A stretch of DNA of 64,000 nucleotides, from NCBI RefSeq assembly GCF_002631205.1, contig NZ_PDLO01000007.1, positions 1-64,000 of the forward strand, read 5' to 3'. The stretch comes from Neolewinella marina. Its GTDB lineage: Bacteria; Bacteroidota; Bacteroidia; Chitinophagales; Saprospiraceae. The notes below the pieces were generated by a model that did not search any database, was not told the DNA's origin, and worked only from the letters and a program-made list of their open reading frames with translations. The position numbers and the translations under genes are program-made. Shown in pieces: positions 37,657 through 47,559 of this stretch (positions are counted from its first letter, which is position 1; each line of letters begins with the position of its first letter).

Positions 37657-38778
37657 ATGGCACGCTCGCGCCCCTTCATCGTTGACGGACACCTGGACCT
37701 GGCCACCAACGCCATGGCCTACAACCGCGACCTGACCCAACCGGTGTACCGCATCCGGCAGCGGGAGCGAGAACTGAACCTTGCCGACCACCCCGACCGG
37801 GGACGGGGGACGGTCGCCTTGCCCGAACTTCGCAAAGGAAGGGTAGGATTGGTGCTGGCCACCCTCATCGCGCGTTATACCCCGCCGGGGGCGGGAGCCC
37901 AGACCGTACGTCTTCCCGGGTGGCACTCAGCCGCCCAGGCCTGGGCCGACGCCCAGGGGCAACTGGCCTGGTACCGGGAAATGGAAGCCCAGGGGGAAAT
38001 GGTTCCCATTGTCTCCGCCACTGGCCTGGAGGATCACCTCGCACACTGGGCCCGCGACACCGAGGACGCCAGCAAGCCGATCGGATACGTACTGGCCCTG
38101 GAGGGTGCTGACTCGATCGTCAACCTGGATTACCTCCACCGCTACTACCAACAGGGGCTGCGGTCGATCGGGCCGGCCCACTTCGGCCCGGGGAGGTACG
38201 CCGCCGGCACCGGCTTGGACGGCAGCGGCCTTACCCCGGAGGGCCGTGAACTCCTGAAGGAAATGGCGGACCTCAAAATGCTGCTCGACCTAACCCACCT
38301 CACCGACCGCGGATTCTTCGAGGCCCTGGAAATCTACGAAGGTCCGGTAGCGGCCAGCCACCAGAATTGCCGGGCCCTGGTAGCGGGGGAGCGGCAGTTC
38401 AGCGACGACCAGATCCGCGCCGTCATCGAACGCGGCGGACTGCTGGGCGGGGCGCTAGATGCGTGGATGCTGCACCCGGGATACGAACGGGGTAGGGATA
38501 ATTCGCAGGAGTTGAACATCCTCCTCGAACGCGTAGTGGACCATTTCGACCACGTGTGCCAGCTGGCGGGCAACTGCAACCACGTGGGTATCGGTAGCGA
38601 CCTGGACGGGCTGTTCGGGCGGGAGCAGTCGCCCGCCGACCTCGATACCGTCGCCGACCTGCAACGGCTGGAGGAGCTGCTGGAAGGCCGGGGGTACGGC
38701 GCTGCGGAGCGGGAGCAGGTATTGTCCGGAAACTGGCTGCGGGTGATCAGGCGGGTGGTGGGTTCGTCCGACCACTGA
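37657..38778 (+). CDS. Membrane dipeptidase (peptidase M19)
   Basis: 373 residues from the ATG at 37657, 11 nt after the upstream stop. Zinc ligands of renal-dipeptidase-type enzymes are visible: D-G-H-L-D near residue 12, L-E-G-A-D near 149, T-H-L and S-H-Q-N near 212 and 232, and G-S-D-L-D-G-L near 317. M19 enzymes hydrolyse dipeptides, including L-D and D-containing ones, which fits an operon for D-amino-acid use. No signal peptide is present, so a cytoplasmic role is likely. Confidence 0.9.
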   Translation: MARSRPFIVDGHLDLATNAMAYNRDLTQPVYRIRQRERELNLADHPDRGRGTVALPELRKGRVGLVLATLIARYTPPGAGAQTVRLPGWHSAAQAWADAQGQLAWYREMEAQGEMVPIVSATGLEDHLAHWARDTEDASKPIGYVLALEGADSIVNLDYLHRYYQQGLRSIGPAHFGPGRYAAGTGLDGSGLTPEGRELLKEMADLKMLLDLTHLTDRGFFEALEIYEGPVAASHQNCRALVAGERQFSDDQIRAVIERGGLLGGALDAWMLHPGYERGRDNSQELNILLERVVDHFDHVCQLAGNCNHVGIGSDLDGLFGREQSPADLDTVADLQRLEELLEGRGYGAAEREQVLSGNWLRVIRRVVGSSDH

Positions 38779-38831
38779 GCTGGGGACCAGCTCCCCCCGG
38801 CAACCCCTCCGAAAGCGTTTTCTTTGCGGCT

Positions 38832-39551
38832 ATGAAGCTCGACATCCTCCACGAAGACGAACACCTGTTGGTCGTCAACAAGCCCGCCGACGTCCTCACC
38901 GTACCCGATCGCCACGACCCCGACCTGCCCAACCTCAAGCAGTTGCTTTCCGACCGCTACGGAAGCGTCATCCCCGTGCACCGCCTCGACCGCCCCACCA
39001 CCGGCGCCCTGGTCTTTGCCCGTACCCCTGAGGCCCACCGCGGACTGAGCATGCAGTTCGAGGCCCGGGAGGTGGAGAAAGTATACCTGGCCCTCGTCGA
39101 CGGCGTGCCCGAGCCGGAAGAGGGGGAGATCGACGAGCCCATCGCACCCCATCCCTCCAAGGTGGGCCGCATGATGGTCACTAACCGCAACGGCAAGTTC
39201 GCGCGCACCGACTACAAGGTGATGGAAGTGCTCGGCAAGTTCAGTCTCGTGGGCGTGCAGATTTTCACGGGGCGTACCCACCAGATCCGGGTTCACCTGG
39301 CCTACCTCGGCCACCCGCTGATCGTTGACCCGTTTTACGGCAAGCGGACGGAGTTCCTGCTCTCGGAGATCAAGGGCAAACGCTACAACAAGGGCAAGCA
39401 CGAAGTGGAACGCCCCCTTCTGGACCGGGTGCCACTGCACGCCTCCCGCCTGGGCTTTACCCACCCCGCCACCGAGGAGTGGATGCACTTCGAAGTGGAA
39501 CTTCCGAAGGACATGCGCGCCATGCTCAACCAGCTGCGGAAACTGGGGTAG
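38832..39551 (+). CDS. RluA-family pseudouridine synthase, second copy
   Basis: 239 residues, no S4 domain. The catalytic motif is HRLDRPTTGALVFART near residues 50-65, with Thr for the usual Ser after the second Thr; the catalytic Asp is intact. T-G-R-T-H-Q-I-R-V-H-L near residues 146-156 is the second motif. Length and order are normal. A TTTTCTTTG box (38818-38826) lies 5 nt before the ATG. It may modify rRNA or tRNA; the target is not assignable. It is distinct from the enzyme at 18784. Confidence 0.9.
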   Translation: MKLDILHEDEHLLVVNKPADVLTVPDRHDPDLPNLKQLLSDRYGSVIPVHRLDRPTTGALVFARTPEAHRGLSMQFEAREVEKVYLALVDGVPEPEEGEIDEPIAPHPSKVGRMMVTNRNGKFARTDYKVMEVLGKFSLVGVQIFTGRTHQIRVHLAYLGHPLIVDPFYGKRTEFLLSEIKGKRYNKGKHEVERPLLDRVPLHASRLGFTHPATEEWMHFEVELPKDMRAMLNQLRKLG

Positions 39552-39648
39552 GCTGGTCGCTATCCCGTCCGGGAATTGTAGGGGCTGAATCCTGAAACTT
39601 TGGCGTCGAGCCGACTAAATCCGAAGTTAGGCAAAAAAATTATATACG

Positions 39649-40005
39649 TCACAACGCCCATTCGGCGCGGACTTTTTTCGGTAGCCCGGCCACAACCAGA
39701 TCGTAACTGTGGTCGATGAGGGATTCCACGAACGCGTCCGTGAATTGCCCCTGCTCCACGCGCACGGTATTCCAGTGGCGCTTGTTCATGTGATAACCCG
39801 GTACGATTTCGGGGTGGCGCTCCCGCAGCTCAATGGCCCGCTGGGGCTCGCATTTCAGGTTGATGCGGAAGTCCTCGGCGTCGAGACCGGTTAGGGCAAA
39901 CATCTTTCCGGCCACCTTCAACACCAGGGTGTCGGGTCCGAAGGGAAGGCTTTCGGTGGTAGCGGGTTTGGCCAGGCAGTAAGCGCGAAAAGTCTCCAGG
40001 TTCAT
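39649..40005 (-). CDS. MmcQ/YjbR family protein
   Basis: 118 residues from the ATG at 40005. The family pattern M-N-L-E-T-F-R-A-Y-C-L-A-K-P-A-T-T-E-S-L-P-F-G-P at the start, L-K-C-E-P-Q-R-A near 55 and H-M-N-K-R-H-W-N-T-V near 75 match the MmcQ/YjbR/CyaY-like fold. These small proteins are described as DNA-binding-like; their role is not established. The gene stands alone, divergent from the outer-membrane protein gene. Confidence 0.9.
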   Translation of the reverse strand: MNLETFRAYCLAKPATTESLPFGPDTLVLKVAGKMFALTGLDAEDFRINLKCEPQRAIELRERHPEIVPGYHMNKRHWNTVRVEQGQFTDAFVESLIDHSYDLVVAGLPKKVRAEWAL

Positions 40006-40140
40006 GAAGCTAATATAAAGCGGAGGTGTCGGGGAAAGTGGGAAAACAGGCGGGTCAACCCGCTGTCCGGCTACGTTCGGGTTTCGCGGCAACGAATTGT
40101 CAAGCTACCTTTATCTTTTCTCAGCCCCCGCCCCAACCAT

Positions 40141-42573
40141 ATGAATCGCAGTTTTTGGCTACTGGTTTTCCTCTTTTGCAGCACCGGCCTGTGGGCCCAG
40201 CACCGGATTTCCGCCCGGGTACTCGACACGGAAGGGCAAGCGGTGCCCTACGCCAACGTAGCCCTCTACACCGCCGCTGATTCATCGCTGGTTAAGGTGG
40301 AAGTCACCCAGGACAACGGTGCCTTCAGCCTCGGCAATGTGCCGCAGAACCGGTACTTTCTGGTCGTCAGCTACCTCGGCACCCCCGATTTGCGCATCAA
40401 CGAACTGAACGTCACCGGCGACCGGGACCTCGGAGATTTGTCCCTGGCCCCCGCGGGCGTGGACCTGGCCCAGGCCACCGTGCGTACCACCCGCACCCTG
40501 GTGGAAGTGAAACCAGACCGGACGGTGTTCAACGTCCAGGGAACCATCAACGCCGCGGGTAACGACGGTCTCGACCTGCTGCGCAAGGCGCCGGGCGTAT
40601 CCATCGACAACAACGACAACATCAGCGTGCTGAGCCGCTCCGGGGTGCTGATCTACATTGATGGCCGCCGCCTGCCCCTCCAGGGAACCGACCTGAGCAA
40701 CTACCTGCGTACCCTCACCGCGGAACAGATCGACCGCATCGACATCATCACCAGTCCCGGGGCCCGCTACGAAGCCCAGGGCAACGCCGGCATCATCGAC
40801 ATCCGCCTCAAGCGCGCCGAGGACGAAGGCGCCAACGGCAGCCTCTCCGCTTCCGGCAGCCAGGGCCGTTACGCCCAGTACGCGGTAAACGCCGGCGGCA
40901 ACTATCGCAATGACCGCTTCAACGTATTCGCCAACCTGAGCTACACCCGCAACCAGTCGTTCTCCGAAAGTGACTTCGTCAGCCGGCAGAACAACTTCCT
41001 CCTCATCGACGACCTGCTGAGCGTGCCCACCCTGCGCACCCCCGGCGTCAGGGCGGGACTTGACGTCTACCTCGGCCAGCGGCAGACCCTCGGACTGCTG
41101 GTCAGCGGCCAGTTCCAGAACGAATTCCGGGAGGTCAACAACAGCACCGAGATATTTACCCTGGCGGCGGCCGGGGGGCAGCCCGTAACCGGAGTACCTG
41201 ACAGCATCCTGCGGGCACAGGTCTTCGACGACGGCGACCACAACCAGAATACGGTAAACCTTAACTACAACTTCGCCATCGCCGCGGGCCACAACCTGAA
41301 CGTCGACCTGGACTACGGCCGCTTCCGCAACGACAACCTGATCGACCAGCCCAACCGCTACTTTTCCCCGGCCGGCCAGCCGCTCTCGGTGGCCAACAAC
41401 TCCTTCGATACGCCCGTCGACATCGACATCTACACCGCCCGGCTGGATTACGAGTTTCCCGTCGGCAAGGGGGCGGCGAGCGCGGGTGCCAAGTTCTCCA
41501 GCGTAGCCACGGACAATACCTTCCTGTTCTACGAAGGACTGCGCGGCGACCGCCGGCTTATCGACGGGCGCAGCAACCGCTTCGGCTACGACGAGGCCGT
41601 CTACGCCCTCTACTCCAGCTACAGCGCTTCCCTGGGTGAGCGGTGGGATTACAGTTTGGGCCTGCGCATGGAAGTCACCGACGCCACCGGAGCCCTCACC
41701 GCCTTCGCCGGGACGCCCGCCCCGCCGGTTGATTTCGACTACCTCAGCCTGTTTCCCAACCTGGGCATCACCCACACCCTGGCCTCGGGCAACGTATTGA
41801 ACCTGCGCTACGGCCGCCGCATCAACCGCCCCGACTACAACAGCCTGAACCCCTTCCGCGTCCAGCTGAATGAGCTGAGCTACCGCCGTGGCAACCCCTT
41901 CCTCCAGCCTGAGAAGATCAATAACGTGGAACTCGGCTACGTCATCGGCCGCCGCTACAACTTCAAGCTGGCCTACAGCCGTACCGAAGACCAGGTGGCC
42001 CAGCTGCTGAGCCCCGACAGCTTCGACCCCCGCGCCGGCTTCGAAACCTACGACAACCTGGCCCGGCAGACCGTCTACAGCTTCACGGCCAGCGCTCCCA
42101 TTCAGCTCTTCACCTGGTGGCGCACCTACCTGAACGCCACAGGGGGCTACCTCAGCAACGAAGCCGACTACGGGGAGGGCGGCACGGTGAACATCGAGGT
42201 GTTCAACTACCGCTTCTACAACCAGAATACCTTCACCCTGCCGGGCGGCTTTACCGCCGAGGTCACCGGCCAGTACATCGGCCCCGGTGTCGGCGGCGGT
42301 ACCTTCGAGTACAACGGCTTCGGGGTGATCAACCTGGGCCTGCAGCGCCGCTTCCTCCAGCAGCAACTCACCGCGAAACTCACCTTCAGCGACCTGCTCT
42401 ACAGCTCCGTCATCGACGGCAGCAGCAACTTCAACGGCCTCTACGCCGAAGGGCGCGTCGTGCGCGACAGCCAGCGGTTGGGCCTGAGCCTCAGCTATAA
42501 CTTCGGCAACCAGAAGGTGCAGTCGCGCCGCCGCGATACCGGCCTGGAGGCCGAGGCCAGCCGCGTTCACTAA
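40141..42573 (+). CDS. OMP_b-brl_3-type outer-membrane receptor-like protein
   Basis: 810 residues. Signal peptide (L-L-V-F-L-F-C-S-T-G-L-W-A), then a carboxypeptidase-regulatory-like domain (about 20-105), a TonB-plug-like region (about 110-215, with L-R-K-A-P-G-V, G-V-L-I-Y-I-D-G-R-R-L-P and I-D-I-I-T-S-P-G-A-R-Y-E-A), and a C-terminal barrel of many strands. The family is found throughout Bacteroidota; ligands are mostly unknown. The next gene is a tandem paralogue that has lost its frame. A nested palindrome lies 10 nt after the stop. Confidence 0.9.
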   Translation: MNRSFWLLVFLFCSTGLWAQHRISARVLDTEGQAVPYANVALYTAADSSLVKVEVTQDNGAFSLGNVPQNRYFLVVSYLGTPDLRINELNVTGDRDLGDLSLAPAGVDLAQATVRTTRTLVEVKPDRTVFNVQGTINAAGNDGLDLLRKAPGVSIDNNDNISVLSRSGVLIYIDGRRLPLQGTDLSNYLRTLTAEQIDRIDIITSPGARYEAQGNAGIIDIRLKRAEDEGANGSLSASGSQGRYAQYAVNAGGNYRNDRFNVFANLSYTRNQSFSESDFVSRQNNFLLIDDLLSVPTLRTPGVRAGLDVYLGQRQTLGLLVSGQFQNEFREVNNSTEIFTLAAAGGQPVTGVPDSILRAQVFDDGDHNQNTVNLNYNFAIAAGHNLNVDLDYGRFRNDNLIDQPNRYFSPAGQPLSVANNSFDTPVDIDIYTARLDYEFPVGKGAASAGAKFSSVATDNTFLFYEGLRGDRRLIDGRSNRFGYDEAVYALYSSYSASLGERWDYSLGLRMEVTDATGALTAFAGTPAPPVDFDYLSLFPNLGITHTLASGNVLNLRYGRRINRPDYNSLNPFRVQLNELSYRRGNPFLQPEKINNVELGYVIGRRYNFKLAYSRTEDQVAQLLSPDSFDPRAGFETYDNLARQTVYSFTASAPIQLFTWWRTYLNATGGYLSNEADYGEGGTVNIEVFNYRFYNQNTFTLPGGFTAEVTGQYIGPGVGGGTFEYNGFGVINLGLQRRFLQQQLTAKLTFSDLLYSSVIDGSSNFNGLYAEGRVVRDSQRLGLSLSYNFGNQKVQSRRRDTGLEAEASRVH

Positions 42574-42583
42574 GACTGCGACT

Positions 42584-42638
42584 TTTTGTCAGACATCGGA
42601 TGTCTGTCATTTTGACAGACATCCGATGTCTGACAAAA
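42584..42638. repeat. Nested palindrome after the first barrel gene
   Basis: A perfect 26-bp inverted repeat (42584-42609 with 42613-42638) has a TTT spacer. Each arm is itself near-palindromic, with an inner core CAGACATC-G-GATGTCTG on one side and CAGACATC-C-GATGTCTG on the other. There is no T run after the stem on either strand, so it does not look like a standard terminator. A copy follows the paralogous gene at 45231-45284. Confidence 0.9.
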
Positions 42639-42786
42639 GGCCGGCGTGTTTCACCCTCCCTTCGTCGGTCTGTTCCGCATTGGTAACTCATCCGCTTGCG
42701 GAGCCCATCCATCGATTCCTTTGGGCGACATCGGGAATTGGGCCGTAATTGATGGTCAAACATTGATGAGCGGAAAACCCGAAGCG

Positions 42787-45224
42787 ATGAGAACTGCCCT
42801 TACCCTGCTATTTTTTCTGGCCCTTGGCACCTGCGTACGCGCTCAATTGAAGTTGGTCGGACAGGTGCAGGACGCGGAGGGAGCCGCCGTAGCCTTCGCC
42901 AACGTCGCCCTCTACCAGGCTACGGACAGCACCCTCGTAAAGGTGGAAACGACCGACGACAGCGGCCTTTTCCGGATGGTGGGCGTGAACGGCGGAACCT
43001 ATAACCTGGAAGTGACCTACCTCGGGGCGCCCGCACTGCGACGTGAATCGCTGGTAGTGACGGCCAATACCGACCTCGGCGTACTTACCTTGGCCCCCGC
43101 CGCCGTGGAGCTTTCCGAAGCCACCGTAACCGCCCGACGGGCCCTGGTGGAGGTGAAGCCCGACCGGACGGTCTTCAACGTGGAGGGGACCATCAACGCC
43201 GTGGGCAACTCCGGTCTCGACCTGCTGCGCAAGGCGCCGGGGGTAACTGTCGACAACAACGACAACATCAACGTCCTCAGCCGATCCGGGGTGCTGCTCT
43301 ACGTCGACGGCCGCCGCCTGCCGCTAACCGGCAGTGACCTGAGCAACTACCTGCGCAATCTGACCGCCGAGGAGATCGACCGCATCGACATCATCACCAA
43401 CCCCGGGGCCCGCTACGAAGCCGAAGGCAACGCCGGCATCATCGACATCCGCCTCAAAAAGGCCGAGGACGAGGGCGCCAACGGGAGTTTGAGCCTCAAC
43501 GGGAGCCAGGGCCGCTATTTCCGCAGTAACCTTAACGCCACGGGCAATTACCGCAACCCCTGGCTGAACGTGTATGGCACCCTGGGGTACGCGAATTCCG
43601 ACAACTACAACCGCATGGTCTTCGAGAACAACCAGAACGGATTGCTGATGGACGAATACGTCTATGCCTTCAACAACAATGAAGGGGCAACCTACCGGGT
43701 GGGCGCCGACGTACGGCTGTCGGACCACCAGACCCTGGGCGTACTGTTGGGAGGGCGTTACAACGATTTCCGGGGAAACTCCTCGGACGAGATCGACATC
43801 TACAACCTGGGCGGAGCGGCTCCCCGCTTCGACAGTACCCTGCTGGCCCTGACGCAGCAGCGAAACGACCGCTCGCAGAACACATCAACCTCAACTACCG
43901 CTACGCGCCCACGGACGATCGCAGCCTGAACATCGACCTGGATTACGGTCGCTTCCGCACCGACCACCTCTCGGACCAGAGCAACGCCTACTTCGACCGG
44001 GAGGGCAGTCCGCTGACGGAACTACTCAATTTCTTTGACACCCCCACCGACATCGACATCTACACCGCCCAGGCCGACTACGAACAACCTGTGGCGGCGG
44101 GTACCTTCACCGCGGGCGTCAAGCTGTCGCGGGTGCAGACCAACAATACCTTCCTGTTCTACGCCGTGCAGCCCGGGGCTAATCCGGAACAGCAACTCGA
44201 CGACCGCCGCAGCAACCAGTTCGACTACACCGAAAACGTCTACGCGGGCTACCTGAGCTACCAGGGTGACCTGGGGGAGCGGTGGAAGTACACCTCCGGC
44301 CTGCGGGTGGAAATTACCGACGCAACCGGGGAGCTCACTCCCTTTCGGGCCGACCTGCAGGAGCCCCCGGTGAACCTGAACTACGTCAGCCTTTTCCCAA
44401 ACGCCGGAATAACCTACGCCCTGAACGCCCGCGCCGGAAACACCCTTAACCTGGCGTATGGCCGCCGGATCAACCGGCCGGACTACAACGTATTGAACCC
44501 CTTCCGCCGCCAGCTGAGTCAGCTCAGCTACGAGCGCGGGAACCCCTTCCTCAGTCCGGAAATCGTCGATAACCTCGAACTGGGGTATACCCACGCCTAC
44601 CGCTATAACTTCAAGCTGGCCTACAGCAACACCGCCAACCAGATTACGCGGCTGATCGGCCCCGACGATGAGGATCCCCGCGCCGGATACATCAGCTGGG
44701 ACAACCTGGCCTCCCAGCAGGTGTACTCCTTCAACGTCAGCGCCCCCCTGCAGCTCACCGAGGCCTGGAACCTCTACGTGAATGCATCCGGCAGCCACCT
44801 GTACAACCGGGCCGACTACGGCGACGGGGCAACCATCGACCTGAAGGCCTGGAGCTACAGCTTTTTCGTACAGAATACCATCAATCTGCCCTGGTCGGTC
44901 GTGGCCGAGGTGGGGGGCTACTTCTCCGGGCCGGGGGTGTGGGGCGGGGTGTTCCGCTACCGCGAGCTCGGGGCGCTGAATGGTGGGCTGCAGCGCAAGT
45001 TCTGGAACGAACGGTTGAACGTGAAGGTCAGCGGCAACGACCTCTTCTACACCTCGGGCTGGAACGGCACGAGTGAGTTCAACGGGCTGCGCAGTTCCGG
45101 GGCCGGGCAGTGGGACAGCCGGCGCATCGCCCTCAGTCTGAGCTACACTTTCGGCAACGAGCAGGTGAAAAGCCGGCGGCGGCAGACCGGGCTGGAAGAG
45201 GCCGCCGGGCGGGTGGGGGAGTAG
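42787..45224 (+). pseudogene. Frameshifted paralogue of the barrel gene at 40141
   Basis: Signal peptide, regulatory-like domain and plug are read from the ATG at 42787 to about 43881. There the frame breaks: after the residues R-S-Q-N a single base appears to be missing, and the product would end at 43929. The other frame continues from 43884 through N-L-N-Y and D-L-D-Y-G-R-F, segments that match the intact paralogue, and runs to the stop at 45224. Restoring one base gives 812 residues against 810 in the neighbour. The break could be a real mutation or a sequence error; there is no homopolymer at the site. Confidence 0.85.
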
Positions 45225-45230
45225 CGACGG

Positions 45231-45284
45231 TTTGTCAGACATCGGATGTCTGTCATTTTGACAGACATCCGATGTCTGACAAAA
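45231..45284. repeat. Nested palindrome after the second barrel gene
   Basis: Same sequence as 42584-42638 over 54 bases. Arms 45231-45255 and 45259-45284 pair over 25 bp with a TTT spacer. It begins 7 nt after the paralogue's stop codon and ends 44 nt before purE. Confidence 0.9.
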
Positions 45285-45328
45285 GAACAGCGTACCTTGC
45301 CCCACCACACCAACACAGACTACACAGC

Positions 45329-45820
45329 ATGGTATCCATCATTATGGGCTCCGATTCCGACCTGCCCGTCATGCGCGAAGCGGCGGAAATCCTCACCGAA
45401 TTCAACATCCCCGTGGAGGTCACCGTGGTATCGGCCCACCGCACGCCGGACCGCCTGTTCACCTACGCCCGGGAGGCGGCGGGGCGCGGGATCGAGGTAA
45501 TCATCGCGGGAGCCGGGGGCGCGGCCCACCTGCCGGGCATGGTAGCCAGCCTGACCCCGCTGCCGGTGATCGGGGTGCCGGTCAAGAGCCGCAACAGCAT
45601 CGACGGTTGGGACTCCGTGCTCTCCATTCTGCAAATGCCGGGGGGCATCCCGGTAGCTACCGTGGCGTTGGACGGCGCCAAGAACGCCGGACTGCTCGCG
45701 GCCCGCATCCTGGGCGCCCGCGACACCGACATCCGCCAGCGGATGGCCGACTACCAGGAATCGCTGCGGCAGGCGGTCGAAGAGAAGTATACCCGCCTGG
45801 AACGCGACGGATGGCAGTAG
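45329..45820 (+). CDS. purE: 5-(carboxyamino)imidazole ribonucleotide mutase
   Basis: 163 residues from the ATG at 45329. Class I PurE moves the carboxylate of N5-CAIR to give CAIR in purine synthesis. The substrate loops I-M-G-S-D-S-D-L-P near residues 5-13, V-S-A-H-R-T-P near 38 and [10 protein letters not shown] near 66 are all intact. The partner purK is not in the window. A frame extending upstream to 45110 overlaps the barrel gene and is not needed. Confidence 0.96.
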   Translation: MVSIIMGSDSDLPVMREAAEILTEFNIPVEVTVVSAHRTPDRLFTYAREAAGRGIEVIIAGAGGAAHLPGMVASLTPLPVIGVPVKSRNSIDGWDSVLSILQMPGGIPVATVALDGAKNAGLLAARILGARDTDIRQRMADYQESLRQAVEEKYTRLERDGWQ

Positions 45821-45887
45821 TAGGAGGCCCCCGGGCCTTGTCGTAACTTCGCCGTTTCTCTTAGCGTTACCTCCCAAAGTATTCTGA

Positions 45888-47552
45888 ATGTCAACTGCGG
45901 ATAAGAAAGCCGACAATTTTATCGAGGAGATCATCCTTGAAGACCTGGCCAATGGCAAACACGGCGGTCGCATCCATACCCGCTTCCCCCCGGAACCCAA
46001 CGGCTACCTCCACCTCGGCCACGCCAAGGCCATCGTGATCAATTTCGAGACGGCCCGGAAGTTCGGCGGCAAGACTAACCTCCGCATGGACGACACCAAT
46101 CCCAGCACGGAGGAAACCCTCTACGTCGACAACATCCAGCACGACATCCGCTGGCTCGGCTACGAGTGGGAGGGGGAAACCCGCTACGCCTCCGACTACT
46201 TTGAGGACCTGTACGGCTTCGCCCTGCGGCTGATCGACAAGGGACTGGCCTACGTGGATGAGTCCTCAGCCGCGGAAATCGAGGCCCAGAAAGGCGACAT
46301 CGGCGTACCCGGCACCCACAGCCCCTACCGCGACCGGAGCCCGGAGGAGAACCGCGACCTGTTCTCCCGCATGCGGGCCGGGGAATTCCCCGACGGCAGC
46401 AAGGTGCTCCGCGCCAAGATCGACATGGCCCATCCCAACCTGCTGCTGCGCGACCCGGTGCTCTACCGCATCAAGCACGAAGCCCACCACCGGACCGGCG
46501 ACGCCTGGTGCATCTACCCCCTCTACGACTTTGCCCACGGGCAGAGTGACTCCCTGGAGGAGATCACCCATTCGCTGTGCAGCCTGGAGTTCCGCCACCA
46601 CCGCGACCTGTACAACTGGCTGATCGATGCCCTGGAAATCTTCCCCAGCCGGCAAATTGAGTTCGCCCGCATGAACGTCGACTACTTCATCACTTCGAAG
46701 CGGCGGCTCAAAATGTTGGTCGACGATGGCATCGTGACCGGATGGGATGACGCCCGCATGAGCACCCTGGCTGGCCTGCGCCGCAAGGGGTACCCCGCCG
46801 AGGCAATCCGCAACTTCTGCATGGACACCGGCGTAACCCGCCGCGACAGCCAGCAGACGCTCGACCTGCTCGAGTACAAGGTGAGGGAAGTACTCAACCG
46901 GGACGCCGACCGCTATATGGCCGTGCTCGATCCGGTCAAGCTGGTGATCACCAACTATCCGGAAGGAAAAACCGAATGGCTGGACACCGAGAACAACCCG
47001 GAAAACGAAGCCAGCGGCACCCGCCAACTGCCCTTCAGCCGCGAACTCTACGTGGAGCGGGAAGACTACCGCAAGGAACCCCAGAACCGCAAGTACTTCC
47101 GCCTGGCCCCCGACAAGGACGTACGGCTGAAAAGCGCCTACATCATCCACTGCGATGGCCACGAGGAAGACGCCGAAGGGAACGTAACCCAGATCAACTG
47201 CACCTACTACCCCGACTCCCGCTCCGGGGAAGACACCAGCGGCATCAAGGCCAAGGGTACGCTGCACTGGGTGAATGCCGCCACCGCCGTGGACCTGGAG
47301 GCGCGGTTGTACGAACCCCTGTTCACGGACCCCACGCCGATGGACCACGAGGACCGCGATTTCCTGGAATTCATCAATCCCAACAGCCTGACCGTAGTGA
47401 CCGCAAAGGGGGAGCCGGCCCTGGCCGAGGCCGGGGTGGGCGACAGCTTCCAGTTCCTGCGCAAGGGGTACTTCACGGTGGATCCCGACAGCGCCCCGGG
47501 CAAGCCGGTGGTGAACCTCACCGTGGGACTGAAATCCAGCTGGAAAGGGTAG
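45888..47552 (+). CDS. glnS: Glutaminyl-tRNA synthetase
   Basis: 554 residues, the standard length. Charges tRNA-Gln directly. The HIGH motif is in F-P-P-E-P-N-G-Y-L-H-L-G-H-A-K-A near residues 28-43, and the KMSKS-equivalent is T-S-K-R-R-L near 265. The C-terminal anticodon-binding beta-barrels are present. It follows purE by 67 nt. A TAACTTCG box lies at 45844-45851. Confidence 0.96.
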   Translation: MSTADKKADNFIEEIILEDLANGKHGGRIHTRFPPEPNGYLHLGHAKAIVINFETARKFGGKTNLRMDDTNPSTEETLYVDNIQHDIRWLGYEWEGETRYASDYFEDLYGFALRLIDKGLAYVDESSAAEIEAQKGDIGVPGTHSPYRDRSPEENRDLFSRMRAGEFPDGSKVLRAKIDMAHPNLLLRDPVLYRIKHEAHHRTGDAWCIYPLYDFAHGQSDSLEEITHSLCSLEFRHHRDLYNWLIDALEIFPSRQIEFARMNVDYFITSKRRLKMLVDDGIVTGWDDARMSTLAGLRRKGYPAEAIRNFCMDTGVTRRDSQQTLDLLEYKVREVLNRDADRYMAVLDPVKLVITNYPEGKTEWLDTENNPENEASGTRQLPFSRELYVEREDYRKEPQNRKYFRLAPDKDVRLKSAYIIHCDGHEEDAEGNVTQINCTYYPDSRSGEDTSGIKAKGTLHWVNAATAVDLEARLYEPLFTDPTPMDHEDRDFLEFINPNSLTVVTAKGEPALAEAGVGDSFQFLRKGYFTVDPDSAPGKPVVNLTVGLKSSWKG

Positions 47553-47559
47553 GGGCTTC

